Source: Silene conica (lineage: Eukaryota > Streptophyta > Magnoliopsida > Caryophyllales > Caryophyllaceae). Taken from it: a stretch of DNA of 64,000 nt. The notes under the pieces are model-generated. The model had not been told where the DNA came from, made no database searches, and worked only from the letters and a program-made list of their open reading frames with translations. The stretch covers positions 56,689,048 to 56,753,047 of the forward strand of contig CM055311.2 in the NCBI GenBank assembly GCA_029255685.2, written 5' to 3'. The translations under genes and the position numbers were made by a program. Shown in pieces: positions 10,865 to 23,330 of this stretch. Numbering within the stretch: position 1 is the first letter of the stretch; each line of letters begins with the position of its first letter.

Positions 10865-12092
10865 TGTAGGTTAGTCGTACCAGCCCTAATCAAGATTAGT
10901 CTTACTAATTTTAAATTACCAAATTAACATATTGATTTAGGTCAAGAATCTTATGCATGCAAGATTAAAATGCGGAAATAAAAGATTGAATGTCCTTACA
11001 TTACGACGAAAACCGAGAGCAAGGATGATCCTCCACGAGCAACCAAAATAGTTTGCCTCCTTTACGATGCACCAAGAATATCCCTCAATGCCGAGCACTT
11101 ACACTAGCTAGGTGATGGAACTCGGTTTCCTTAAGATAATATTGTATTCTAATCTTATTAGAATACTAATTAGAATACTATAACAAATTATAGTATTTAT
11201 AATATGAATATTATGTAATAATATTTTTAGAGGATTTTAGAATTTTTCTCACACTTGAAAAATTTGCTTAGGGTTAGAATAATGTAAATGTGAACAATTC
11301 ACATTTTAGATGGGTTGGGTGAGGATGACGTGTGAGAGAGAGAGCATGGGGAAGGGTATCAGGTGCTTTTTATATTACCCATACAATATAGGTATGCACC
11401 CCTATGATTAGGAGTAAGCTACCATAATCATTATGTTTAAGGGTATAATTTATCAATATAAACTCCCTCAAAAACACTCCAAAACTGGCACCTACATACT
11501 TAAAATGGACTTCCATTTTACAAAATGTCATATTGTCCAATTGTATGTGATATGTGACATACCATGACACAAAATGAAATTGTATTAATTTAAAATACAT
11601 ATTTATTTAATTAAATCATATTTAACAAATCGACCTAGTAATTCGTAATTACGTTTTTATAAAATGGTCATAACAACAATCGTTAATACAATATGAAACA
11701 TTTGTAATAACCACGAACCCTTTTCATTCTAACTTCAACGTTTCATAAACATCGATTAATATTTGAGAATTGACACGTTTCAATTTCAAATACAAATCTT
11801 ACACTAAGATTTAACCTCTGATTTCTCGATATTTGATTTTAAGGAATTTGATCAACTCGTATCAATATACAGTTGATCAGTTTATCAATTAAGGGAATTG
11901 TCCTATAGGTGTGACCTAAAGGGATCAACTGACCACCACCGTTATACGACAGTAATGTCAAACTCTAGCTAGCCAATCATTACCGATTAATGTTGGTCAG
12001 TTGACTATATAATTTCGAATCATCCCTTACGCATTCTCGTCATGAGATTTAATTATATGATCACACTATTGTTGAGGACACAATTCCCAACA
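10865..12092 (-). mobile_element. Element G, 3' LTR (copia type, reversed, 1228 bp)
   Basis: On the minus strand it begins TGTTGGGAATTGTGTCC and ends CCTACA, matching the LTRs of element C (24933 and 31984). It is inserted in element X's LTR. No matching LTR is visible at the right end of G, so G is incomplete. Confidence 0.88.
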
Positions 12093-13149
12093 TTTTTAAA
12101 CATCTTGGCATGTTAATCAAGGGTTGTATGAATCACCACGTCCATATCCAGGTGATTCTATATTCATCAATATGAATGATCTATCCAACCTTTTTTATTT
12201 TTAATAGGTGACGTTTCATTATCGATATAATAAACTCTCCTATGAAGCTCCATCATCCTATGATGTTCCAACATTTTACTCATCTAGAATTGAAAACGTT
12301 TCATTCTTTATATATAATGAAGTACCATTCTCTCTAAATGGTAGGTTCAATTCTCTAATGATTATTGCTCTCACTTAATCTTAAATCACTATCTTTATAG
12401 TTGTTAGCTCAACCTCAATCAACATCTTTTCTTTTGAACTTTTCTTTTCATGTCCTAGTTTCCTTGGAAGGCAACATGACGTGATATCTCCTCTATAATC
12501 TTTTAAAATTAGAAACATTACCTGTAAAACCCCTCGCGAAAACGGAAATGTAAAACATACAAGGTACCAAAAATGCAGCGGAATTAAAACTTTTCAACAT
12601 AAATAAACATGCGAGGTGTTTTAATAAACTAAACATGCGGAAGATAAAAACATAGATAAGGATATAACTACTATACAAAAGCAGCCCGGGATAGCATATC
12701 CCTACAGGCACCAAGTACGGAAAACATAAAGCTAAGGTCTCGCTAACGAATGGGTAAAATCATCGATGAAGGATCATCACTCGCTAGCCTCAACGTAACC
12801 CCCTGAAGAACAACATCAAGTACCTACACACATACAACATGTGCGCCACAGTCAGTGGGGAGTGACTAGAGTTCTCATAGCCACCTAATGTCATACAACA
12901 CAGAACATGTAATTACAAGTATTATACTCCAACATAAACAATCATGTAAATACTATGCAAGGCTCTCAACCAACTTCGGAAACTATTTAAAAGGAGAGCC
13001 GGTTTCCCTTCCGGTTACCCGGCCGGGGGGTCTTTCAATCCAAACCATTTACGAAACCAATTAAAGAGTCATCCAATGCCTTGGATGAACAACACTATAA
13101 TCAAAGTAATAAACTCATCAATATCAACATACATATCTGACACCGTACC

Positions 13150-13875
13150 AACTCTAGGCAAACAGATATCAACAGTAAGTATATAACACTGTGCTCCATC
13201 CTAGGCAAGTATATACTATATTCAGCAATATCAAACCATGACCCAATCCTAGGCATGGAGGGATACAAATACACATTACAAGAGAAAACTCATATGAAGA
13301 CTCCGTTATACAACCACGGCATAAATACATCGCCTCAGCAATTATAATCCACATGCATAAATACACCTCAGAATACAAAGGCAAGCAAAACTGTGACCTA
13401 ATCCAAATCACAGCTCTACGAAAATACACCTCCAAATACAAAGGCAAGCAAAGGCTGTGACCTAATCCCAATCACAGCCCCATTACAATACACCTCAAAA
13501 TACAAAGGCAAGCAAAACTGTAACCTAATCCAAATTACAGTTCCACCAAAATATACCCCATAATACAAAGGCAACACAAAACTGTGACCTAATCCCAATC
13601 ACAGCCCTACAACAATACACCTCAAAATACAAAGGCAAGCAAAACTGTAACCTAATCCAAATTACAGTTCCACCAAAATATACCCCATAATACAAAGGCA
13701 ACACAAAACTGTGACCTAATCCCAATCACAACCCTACAACAATACACCTCAAAATACAAAGGCAACACCAACTATGACCTAATACAAATCATAATCTAAC
13801 CACAATACATCTCAAAATACAAAGGCAACACAAACTATGACCTAATCCAAATCATAGGTCTACAACTTCAATTCT
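13150..13875 (-). repeat. Hairpin array with covarying arms, reversed solo LTR
   Basis: Repeat units of about 50-60 bp with a constant centre CCTAATCC(C/A)AAT and varying arms that pair: CTGTGA with TCACAG, CTGTAA with TTACAG, TATGA with TCATA. Two units of the block (about 13500-13735) look recently duplicated. Confidence 0.85.
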
Positions 13876-14129
13876 GAACTTAATCAATTCATATCTAAAT
13901 ATGCAACAACGTATACTCCAACCAACACTTAATTGACCCCGGGAATTAAGCCGAGGGAGAGCTGGTTTCCCTTTCGGTTGCCTGACCGGGGGGTCTCTAT
14001 CCTCACTCTATTCCCGAACCCAATATAGTGTCGCCCGAACCTCGGGGACTTCAAACATGCATACGAAGCATACGGAAAAAGAATCAATGTAATCCGACAT
14101 GTGAATCAAAAGTTATAAGCAATTTATTA

Positions 14130-14365
14130 TGCATCAGGGCCTCTCAGCCGGTTGGCCACAGGCGGCCGGTCAACCGGCTGAGAGTCCTTTACTCTTCAGC
14201 CGACAATACTCAAAAACCACATAAAAGGCCTCCCAGCCGGCCGGCCGGCTGCCGGTCCACCGGCTGGGGACCCTTTTTCCCAAAATTCTCGAAAATCAAA
14301 CAATGCAATGAGGGACTCTGAGCCGGCTGGTCGGCCGCCGGTCGGTCGACCGGCTCAGAGCCTCT
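14130..14365 (-). repeat. GC-rich palindrome array, reversed solo LTR
   Basis: Three blocks with CTCTCAGCCGG...CCGGCTGAGAG, CTCCCAGCCGG...CCGGCTGGGG and CTGAGCCGG...CCGGCTCAG. The outer arms differ between blocks but stay complementary within each. Confidence 0.85.
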
Positions 14366-14754
14366 GATCGTGCATTTCTTAAATCTCGCCATTTCCCATT
14401 CATTCAATACTTTACTAATCCGTCTTAAACATGTTTTTACGCTACAACACAACATTTCCCACATGTATACAACATCAATTACACATAAGAACATGTATAC
14501 AAACAACCAATTCAAGAGTTAACAAGAAAATCCCAAATAAACCGGTCTTAACATGTATACTCCCAAATTCACTTTCTCATCAAATTCTTCCTCAAATCTT
14601 CACCAAAACCAGTTTATAAGACATTATAAGAACATTAAAGAACTTAAGACTAAACTAACATTCATCAAACACAACCAAAATCACATAAAGTGCTAATTTA
14701 GACAAAAGGCCGAGTTTCTCATTATCGTCACCTTTACTCCGCGAATGCTCCGGT

Positions 14755-14811
14755 TTACTCTTCAAGGATCACAAGTTCTTCCTCCGGATTGTTACAAGCA
14801 CCACCTTCAAG
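14755..14811 (-). other. Possible short LTR reading frame, reversed solo LTR
   Basis: At the position equivalent to 6566-6622 of A the minus strand reads EGGACNNPEEELVILEE then stop, followed by the conserved AGGTGACGATAATGAG donor-like block. Similarity to the others is weaker (NPE and acidic end) and the acceptor is not clear. Confidence 0.35.
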
Positions 14812-16160
14812 CACAAAAACACGGATTAAAGGGTAATTTCGTGATTAGGGAAAAACAGCCCCGAAATGAAGTTTCACGAAATTGAAAATGGAAGTGATAG
14901 AAAGATCATAAATCTCGCAAGGATTCCGAATATGTAACTTCTACCTCGATACGAGTTCGGGAAGGCCTCGAGATGATGATTTAAAGCTTGAGAAATGAGA
15001 TGAAAATGGTGTTTGGAGTTTTAACAGTGAAATGAAATATGGGGAGGAGTTTGTGTCGATGGAAGCTTCCTTTTGAGGGTTTTAAGTTGTCCTTTAAGAG
15101 CTTGAGTCGGGTTTGCTTTATTTAAGTGAAACGGAAATGTGAGACGGGTTGATATTAAATAACCAAGGCATCTTAAGCTTAAATGGTTTTTAAGACGAAC
15201 TTAACGGAAATCTTAAAAACGTAAATTACAATTATTATTAAATTATTATTAAATTCCGTAAATTACTTTATTTTAATAAAATATTCCTTTACGAAAATAC
15301 GGGATGTTACATTACCATCAAGGAAACAGGAGATGATTTCTCCTCTATTATCTTATAAAATCAGAAACATTAACTTTAACGAAACGTTTTCCTTTTGTCT
15401 ACTTGCGCAGTTTCTTTTATCCTCTCTAAGAAACATTGACTTTTAAGAACTTTTTTTTGTGTCCTCGCGTAGTTTAATTTATTCTATGTCCTCACGTAGT
15501 TTCTTCTATCATCTCAGTTAGGGTTCTTCTCAAGGACCCCATATAAGATTCTTCTCTAAGATCCCATATTTATCCCATATTTGGTTTGTGAGTATAATAT
15601 TTTCTCCCACTCTATCCTTTAAAATAACCTTTATTCTTACAAGGATAGTATTTTCGCCCGCAAACTATGTATTGGATAGTTAAGTATTATAAAGGGTGGT
15701 AACTCGGAGTCATATCCAAGTTTTTTCAAAAGATGTTTATATCTTATATCTCGTATGTAAGATCTATTGAGCGTTGACATTTAGGTGTAATTCTCATTAA
15801 CCAAATCAAATAACTTTATTTGATCTTTATTTTGAACCTATCATATCTAGCGTACAATGAACAATTCAAGGTACTTTCCTGCGATCTATCAAGATCATAT
15901 CAATTCATGTCATGAAGTACACAATGCATTTTAAGAACAACATTTGATTAATAACAAAAGGGGTGACTTGGGGTGAAAGCCAAGTCACAAATATTCAATA
16001 TTACAACCATTGTTTGAAAATTAAATCCTTGTCATACAAGAAAGGATAATGTTCTTAAAATTAAAATGTATAAATGAAAGAAAACATTAATGAAAATTAG
16101 AGTCAAGCTCTTCATGTCTTCAATCTCTGGATGCTACCATAGCAATCCATGTAAGGAACT

Positions 16161-17183
16161 TCAAGCTTCCTTTTCTTTTTTCTTGCCCTTATTCTTGGAA
16201 GGTGCCCCTTTAAAACAATTATAAAAGGGTGAGAGTCAACAACTTGTATCGACATACAAAAGTTGACAAAAGAACATGAATTTAAACGAGAATTATTACC
16301 TAGTGCAAGAACCTTTCCAGCTTTGAGGTCGGTTAAGTATTTAGGGCAATTCCGCTTCCAATGACCTACCCTTGTGCAATAGTGGCACTTGTCTTCAACC
16401 TTTGAAGATGATGTAGAAGCACCTTTCGAAAAGGTCTTCTCTTTGTAAGGTGTGGGTTTGGAGGCTTTAATGCCTTTGCCTTTGCTAGCATTCCTCTTAA
16501 ATTTCCCTTTGCTCTTCTTCTCAATGTTAAGCACGTCCTTCGTGGAACTTTCATTAAGTCCCATATCCCTTTCCGCAAGGACGAGCATCTTATGTAATTC
16601 GTCCAAAGAGGTTTATTTCTTGATTTCGCATGTTAAAGTTCACTCGGAACTGTGCATACGATTTCACTTTGTTAAGGTAGTGAAGAATTCGATCTATTAT
16701 GAGGTAGTCGGGAACATCCACCCCTTGCATTTTCAAGGTCTCGGCAAGCTCAACCAATTTGAGCACATGAGCACTTATCTTTTGACTCTCCTTCAAAGTG
16801 AGGTCAAAGAAGGCGGAGGCCGCCTCATATTGAATCACCCTAGGTGCTTGCGAAAACATGGTCGCAAGCTTGATGTAAATCTCATGAGCCGTGCTTAGCT
16901 TAATCATTCTCCTTTAGAGATCCGGCTCCATGGAGAATATGAGCACATTCTTAAGAGCGTGCGACTCTTTCATATAGGCCTCACGAGTCGCAACCGCGAA
17001 GCGAGTGGTGGGAGCGGGGGGAGCAGCTTCGGAAAGCTAACGAGTCTTATCGTCACCTTCCGTGGCCGAAAACAATTGCACGTCCCAATCTTTAAAATTG
17101 GCACCATGCTTGTCAAGTTTGCAACGATCCATGAAGGATCGAAGCCATGAAACGTTTGTGAGAGGAGGAGCGTTAAGAGCCAT
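16161..17183 (-). pseudogene. Element G Gag, Ty1/copia type, broken
   Basis: Gag of a copia-type element, which would package element RNA into virus-like particles. ATG is at 17183 on the minus strand. The body has the UBN2-type alpha-helical Gag pattern (TAHEIYIKLATMFSQAPRV, ASAFFDLTLKE) and a single CCHC knuckle CHYCTRVGHWKRNC. Compared with C it has four extra bases near 16600, which break the frame. A 92-nt intron is predicted at 16208-16299; the following exon (16161-16207) adds a lysine-rich tail GAPSKNKGKKKEKEA. No pol follows. It is highly similar to the Gag at 28637-29663. Confidence 0.85.
16208..16299 (-). other. Predicted 92-nt intron in G gag
   Basis: Minus-strand donor CTAG|GTAATAATT and acceptor TTTTAAAG|GGGCACC. 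Identical in length and site to the one in C. Without removal the frame runs into a different tail; with removal it ends in a conserved lysine-rich tail. Confidence 0.55.
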
Positions 17184-18110
17184 TAATGATGTTTGAAAAA
17201 TGAACTACAAATAAAACGAAGGAATTAAAACATTATCGTTTATAAAACTTGTAAATATTTTAAACAAGTTAAGCATCTACTTAATGATCTCTTACCCAAT
17301 TAACTAAATGATCCCGAGACCCAATTCATACCAACTCGGACACGGTGTAGCCGATTCATCCCGCGTTAATATAATTCGGTGGATTAACCTTTAATCGATT
17401 CTACATTAGAACTCTCGGTCGACAATTTACTTTAAATTATCTTTATCCCGAACTTATTGCAACTACGGTTACGAATACCTTTGTTGAGATCGACCGAATT
17501 TCAAGAGTGTAATCATATTACCCCACTTACCCAACGTAACAAGTTTAGCACCCCGGTGTAGCCAAGCCCACTTCCTTATGAAGAAGGGATTCATGGGTTC
17601 TTTACTTTTTGGAAAGGTTGTGTCTCAATATTTGAATACGTAAGAGATCTTGTCAATTTATTATCTGTCTCCTTTAAGTGAACTAAGTCGGTGAATTATC
17701 GATAAATTAATTGACACGGTCGATATACTCGATGAACATGCATGACTCGGTATGACGATGATTTGGCTATGCATGCAAACATATAAAGCATAAATAAAAC
17801 TTAAAGCATAAGTAAAATCCTAGTATGGCCTTCCTAAAATAAAAAATGAAATGTAAAATACAAATTCGGAAACCAACTCCTTGTTCCCTTGAACTTCACT
17901 CGAGGTACGCAACCCAAGGCAAACACCGTCTTGGTCGGAACTCCTTTCCGAAAGGCACCGGCTTCAAGGATCTCCGGAATTTTAAATTACAAATTTTATA
18001 TCTGCTTTATATATTACAAAATAGAATAAAACAACAAAATAAAGTGATACGAGATCACATTTAATTACAACCGAATCGATATTCCCATACATTTCGGGTA
18101 ATCATTTAAT

Positions 18111-18877
18111 ATATTAAAGCAACAACCGGTAACCGCTATTTTAGGGTAAAAAATGTGACGTGTCTCGCTCATATCGATCGACCGTATAAAATACGGATTA
18201 TGTACACAGTAAATACGTAAAACAAAAACTACCCACTAATCCACTATCCCTACTATTTCCTAAAATAACTGCTACGTAATTAATTAAGGTCATCACCCTC
18301 TCTAATCTGTAAAAGTTACTCCACACTATTTTTCATTTGTCTCGACCGTCTCGCCATCTTAATTCCTTGAATTTTTGCTAAACTATAAAAATAGTACTCT
18401 GTATTTTTTATCAACTTATACTTTTAATTTCCACATAATAGAAGATTTTTGCACAGCATTTAATATCCAACCATATTTTTTTAATAATTATCGTATAATA
18501 TTTTTCTTAACTATTATTAATCACGACATATTTTTAGACATGACCGATTTTATGAAACTATTTTTGGGGTCACGTGTAAGAAGGGTCCGGAGTTTTAAGG
18601 TGAAAGAAAACAATTGGATGAATGTAATATAACTATTAATGTAGTGGAAGAAAATTTTCAATATTTGTAATGTTTTATAGCATATGTGAGATACTATAAA
18701 TTGATTTAACACTATACTACGCAAAACAAAGGTCAACATGCCAGATATGTTCGTCGAAAACGTCATTTGGTTTTGTCGCAAAAGTAACGTTGGCCCTAAA
18801 CATCCGTCGCAAGAGGTAAATTGAGACGAAATATTTTCTCCGAGAACAAAGATGACTCCGTCTCAACTCTCAATTGT
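18111..18877. other. AT-rich flank between G and B, no gene seen
   Basis: No coding region recognised. About 18535-18690 is similar in the same orientation to about 44370-44550 on the other side of element B (shared ACATGACCGA and TTTTTCAATATTTGTAATG), so both flanks hold copies of an old unnamed repeat. Confidence 0.6.
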
Positions 18878-19373
18878 TTTAACATCCCGTTTTTTTGTAA
18901 AATAATATTTTAATATTTTAAAGTATTTTTCAGAATATAATATTATTTTAATAATATTTCGTAAGTTTTATTTTAATAATTTCCGTTAAGTTCCATCTTA
19001 AGAATTCTTTTATCTTAAGATGTTTGGTTCACTTGGCATTTCCCATCTTAGGTTTCCGTTCCACTTAAATTGAGGAAACCCGACTCACTTAAATAAAGGA
19101 CACCTCCTTTCTTCATTCTTACGACATTCATTTCCTCAACAAAACTCTTTCACTGTAAAACCAAAACTCGATTTTCTCTCTTCTTTGAAAGGCTTTAAAA
19201 GATCATCTCAAGGCCTTCTTCAACTCGAATCAAGGTAAAGTTTACATATTCGGAATCCTCTCGCAATTTCTGATCTTTCTATCACTTTTATTTTTCGTTT
19301 CTCGAACTTCCGTTTCCGGGCTGTTTTTGCCCTAATTCGTTTTAAGCCCCTAATTTCCGTTTTTATGTTCTTA

Positions 19374-19445
19374 GGAGTTGGCTTGGACGATCCCGAGGTT
19401 GATTCTTACGTTGTGGAGGAAGATTTTGGAGCACAAGACGCTTGA
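19374..19445 (+). other. Short conserved LTR reading frame, B 5' LTR
   Basis: Reads GVGLDDPEVDSYVVEEDF with a few more residues and stop at 19443-19445, directly after a GTAAAG...TTCTTAG predicted intron (19235-19374). It differs from A mainly at silent or conservative positions, and the stop is six codons later. Confidence 0.5.
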
Positions 19446-19814
19446 GGTGACGATAATGAGCTTACTCGGCCTATTTGTTAAATTAGCATGCCTTGTGTTA
19501 AATTTGATGTCTTTATATGTTTAGAAGCATGAGATAGGTTGCAAACATCTTTAGTATACTTATTAATCTGATTGTTGTTGGAAATTTATGTTGAAATCAT
19601 CATTTGAGTTGGTTTTGGAGTATACATGAAGATGGGTTTAATTTGGGGTTTTGATGTGAATCCATGAAATTGATATTGTTTATATGTTTGTTATAGTTGT
19701 TTGATGCTATAAACATGCTGGGACTGTTGAGATGTTGTTTAGAATCATGTTTATGAAGATTGGATGAAGGATTTGAATGTTTCTTATTGTCGAAATTGGC
19801 GTTTTTCGTGTTCA

Positions 19815-20190
19815 GGGACTCTGACCGGTAGGCCGACCGGCAGCCGGTCGACCGGCTGAGAGGTTGTTCTTGTGTAGTTTTCGTATGTTAGGAAATTGAT
19901 GATAGGCTCCTAACCGGCCGCAGGTCCACCGGCTGAGAGACCTAATGGATGCTAAGTTTTCGAGAAAAAGTGCTAGGGAAGGGATTCCTAGCCGGTAGGC
20001 CGGCTAAGGATCCCCCCTTTCTTTTGAAAAATTGTGTATTGCAGGCTGAGGGAGGATTCCCAGCCGGGCGGCCGGCAACCGGTCCACCGGCTGAGGATCA
20101 TTTCCTCGTGGTTTTTATATTTTAGCTGCATATGGGGAAGGGACTCGCAGCCGGCTGACCGGCAGACAGTCTGACACCAGCTGAGAGCCT
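19815..20190 (+). repeat. GC-rich palindrome array, B 5' LTR
   Basis: Five blocks about 85 bp apart, for example CCTAGCCGG...CCGGCTAAGG near 19987-20010 and CCCAGCCGG...CCGGCTGAGG near 20059-20096. Several units are eroded. Confidence 0.82.
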
Positions 20191-20439
20191 ATGTTCTCAT
20201 TTAAAGGTGTTTATCTTATGATCGGTTCATCCGATTTGCTTGAGACTCATTTCGTGTGCCTTGTATGTGTGTTTGAGGTCCCCGGAGTTCGGGCGGCACT
20301 ATATTGGGTTCGGGAATGGAGTGAGGATAGAGACTCCCCCCCCGGTCGGGCAACCGAAAGGGAAACCGGCTCTCCATCGACTTAATTCCTGGGGTCAATT
20401 AAGTGTTGTTTAGAGGTCAGTGAAATTAGGACTAAGGAC

Positions 20440-20930
20440 CTGGTTGTAGTATATATCGGAATATGTCTGAGTTGGGACCGCTAGAGTACGATATATATGT
20501 ACTGATGTCTGATGCATGTCAAGGTATGTCTGAGTTGGGACCTCTAGTTTGACATGTGAGTGTTTGTGGCGTGACGGTCATGTTTGAGTTGGGACCTCTA
20601 GACCGTTACGTGAATGGATGATGCGGTGAATTGAATCTGAGTTGGGAGTTGATTCACTACGAAGGGTAATGGTTATGGCTGAGCTGGGTCAATGAACCAT
20701 TATTAGCGGATTGGTATCCATTCGTGCCTGAGTTGGGGTTCACGGATGTATGCTTGCTGACCTTGTGTACCAAGTGTACCTGAGTTAGGGTGTGACTTGG
20801 ATATTGCTGATTGTGTTTAGTTCTTTCCTGAGTTGGGGTTAGTTCTAGATACTGTTGTTTGCATCTACTTGCCTGAGTTGGGGTACAACGTCAGATGTTG
20901 TTGAATTGTGTTTATCTAGAGTATTGTTAT
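20440..20930 (+). repeat. Hairpin array with covarying arms, B 5' LTR
   Basis: Units with a core around ATGTCTGAGTTGGGACC or CCTGAGTTGGGGT. Arms: CATGTCAA with TTGACATG, GACGGTC with GACCGTT, AATGGTT with AACCATT, CCAAGT with ACTTGG. One unit present in the 3' LTR (CGGTAGGA with TCCTACCG) is missing here. Confidence 0.85.
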
Positions 20931-21101
20931 CATTTTAGTATTGTTCGTCCAAGGCATTGGACGACTCTTATTCTGAGTTCGTAAATGGTTTAAAGAGAAA
21001 GACCCCCCGGCCGGGCAACCGGAAGGGAGATCGGCTCTCACTTCAAATAGTTTCCGAAGTTAGTTGAAAGCTTTTGCCTAAGTGAAGCATGTTGATATGA
21101 A

Positions 21102-21104
<3 letters not shown>

Positions 21105-21140
<36 letters not shown>
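21105..21140. repeat. TA microsatellite in B 5' LTR
   Basis: About 18 TA units. The same site in the 3' LTR (43860-43876) has a much shorter tract. Confidence 0.9.
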
Positions 21141-21144
<4 letters not shown>

Positions 21145-21578
21145 TTCGCATGTTATAATGTTGGATGTTCTTATGTGTTACATGTTGCTAACAATAGGTG
21201 GCTAGGAGAACTCTAGTCACTCCCACCTGATTGTGGCGTACATGTTTTCATGTATGTAGGTACATGACGGTTGCTTGAGGGTTATTGAGGCTAGCGACCG
21301 ATGATCCTATCATCGATGACATACTCGTTTATCGTTTTAGCTAGATCTAGTCTTTTGATATACATTGAGTGCCTGTAGGGATATGCTATCCCAGGCTGTT
21401 TTTGTACTTATGGTTTTTCGTACTTAAACTTATACACTTATCTATGTTGGTTTCTTTCAGTATGTGTAGTTTTGTTTAATTCACCTCGTTCTTATCATGC
21501 ATGTTAAAGTTTAAATTCCGCGTAAATTTTGGCATGTTTGTATGTTTTACTTTCCGCTACGACGAGGGGTTTTACAGT

Positions 21579-21590
21579 TGGTATCATAGC
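21579..21590 (+). other. Primer-binding site of element B, one mismatch
   Basis: TGGTATCATAGC two bases after the LTR; one base differs from the initiator-Met site, probably a later mutation. Confidence 0.85.
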
Positions 21591-21784
21591 GTTATTGCTC
21601 CCGATGCACTCATGTAACCCCCAACCTTAACTTGACCATATAGTTGAATAATGAATGACAGATGGGGTATATTTAAGGACTTATATTTGTAGTCTGTTTG
21701 TGCCTGCTAATTGTTAAGCTAACACCTGTTTTTCTTTTGAAGGATGGTGCGACCTTCTAATGTGGAGAATACTATAATGCAAGC

Positions 21785-23330
21785 TGATGCGTGCCTATTT
21801 TATGATGTTTTACATCTATTTTTACACGCATTTGGTCACTCATTTACTAAGTTTTAGCCTTTATTTCCCAACTATTGTCTACTTTCGTATTTTTATGCTC
21901 TTTTGCAGATTTATGCGGAAGATGGACGATTTTATGCCAAATTTATGCCCTCGGGATTTTTCGTAGCCAAGGAACGAGGGAAAGTCAACTCAAAGCATTA
22001 ATCAAGTGCCAATAAGTCAAACCGAGACGAATCAAAGCAATCCTACAAGAATAAGCGTCGACCGACCTACTACTTGGGTCGGCCGACCAGGCCTCTGTTA
22101 TGGAAAGCCCAGAAATCTCTGAAGCCGTAAACAGGTCGACCGACCCACATAATAGGTCGACCGACCTCTGCGCAGACCCAGAAGCCTTCCGAAGCCCATT
22201 AAAGTGTTTGTTTTATTAGGAAACTCTAATTTTCCGCCTATTTAAGCAAGGGGCGTGATTAGGGTTAAGTATTCAGTTTCTAATCTAGTTTTCTATCATA
22301 GAATTACAATTCATCTTTAGTTGTAATCTTTCAATAATTCTCAAACACTTTTAGTTTCGTTCATTAATCTTTCAAGCATTCATCAATAAAGTTTGTTCCT
22401 TTTCTGCCTTAATCTTATTTCTGGTAATTCCTCTCTTAATTTCTGTTTTGTTATTATTAGTTTAGAATTATTGCATACAGTTAAGTTAGAATCCCCAGCC
22501 TTGTTATTATTGCATGTTTAGATTGATGTTCATCTTGATTTCCATGTTTATCCCTGTTTTTATTATTATTTCAATAAACATGAATAGCTAAATTCATATG
22601 TTAGGATGTAGGGGATGAATATGCGTAGGTAGTGTAGATTCCGAGACCGACTGTAGCAGAGCCTTGGTCGGACAACCTGCCTAATGGGTCGGTCGACCGA
22701 GGTTGTGGTCGACCGACTGGGCTAGCTGGTCGGTTGACCCACTCGCGTTTGTATTCTGTTCGTTTTATTTCGTAGACTATAATAACCTACAATGAGACTG
22801 AAAGGAGACTTGTAGGATGTTAGTAATGACCTACCCAAGATTGAGAGATGCGGGAAGGGCATTGGTTTACACTTTAAGACGGTTAGGTTACTTAAGACTG
22901 AAAGGTATGTGACCTAGAATTTAGGAATCACCCTTATTGTTGACACCCAATAATTGTGAGACCTAGGAACTAATAGCATAGGCCGAAATGAGCTATTAGG
23001 TACCATAGACCGAAAGGATATGTTACACCCCCTACGCGACTGCAATACATGTTGACTTAGGATTTACACCATCGTAGCTATTTACTACCCGAACACCCTA
23101 GCATCCTTTTTATTATAAGTTTTATTTCACTCTTATTTTCTTGTTTTATTGTCTTTTATTCTAAACTTAGTAATAATCAATCCAAACCCCCAAAATTGTT
23201 ACCCTAAAACATTAACCTCAAACAATAAACATTCCCCACCTTTCTGTGGTTCGAACCTGACTTTCGCTATCTATAGTCAAAGCTAGGAAATTATAAATCT
23301 TATCTTTGGTGCCATCAACGACGGGCATCA
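21785..23330 (+). mobile_element. Solo LTR, probably Tat/Athila-like (1546 bp)
   Basis: Starts TGATGCGTGCC, ends GACGGGCATCA and is flanked by the duplication CAAGC (21780-21784, 23331-23335) within B's gag start. It contains a TATA-like TATTTAA (22239-22245). GTCGACCGAC palindromes lie upstream of it (22058-22180) and downstream (22620-22745). No coding region. Its TGATG/CATCA ends match element H, suggesting a similar lineage; the assignment is an inference. Confidence 0.85.
22058..22180. repeat. GTCGACCGAC palindromes in the solo LTR
   Basis: Two paired blocks: GTCGACCGACC...GGTCGGCCGACC and GGTCGACCGACC...GGTCGACCGACC. They are related to, but not the same as, the palindromes of the Tekay-like LTRs. 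Confidence 0.8.

Larger units (their letters stand above)
12523..15311 (-). mobile_element. Solo Tekay-like LTR, reversed (2789 bp)
   Basis: On the minus strand it starts TGTAACATCCCGTATTTTCG and ends CGAGGGGTTTTACA. It is flanked on both sides by the 5-bp duplication TTACC (12518-12522 and 15312-15316), so it was a complete insertion later reduced to one LTR by recombination. It carries the same parts as A, B and D: GACCCCCC...CGGCTCTC motif pair (about 12992-13032, 13962-13999), hairpin array, palindromes and short reading frame. It interrupts element G. Confidence 0.95.
12093..18110 (-). mobile_element. Element G, internal region (gag-only, truncated)
   Basis: Reversed relative of the internal region of C. 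It covers 12093-12517 and, after a nested solo LTR, 15317-18110. It lacks the segment of C equivalent to about 30960-31983, including the polypurine tract. Its similarity to C fades near 18110, before any leader, primer site or 5' LTR. As in C, I see no protease, integrase or reverse transcriptase. Confidence 0.8.
18878..21576 (+). mobile_element. Element B, 5' LTR (2699 bp)
   Basis: Aligns with 41563-44309, but the first two bases are TT instead of TG. It ends GGGGTTTTACA. It carries the predicted intron (19235-19374), short reading frame, palindromes, hairpin array, GACCCCCC motif pair (about 20332-20373, 21000-21038), a TA microsatellite (21105-21140) and the U5 stem-loop with GGGATA/TATCCC arms (near 21376-21395). 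Confidence 0.93.
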
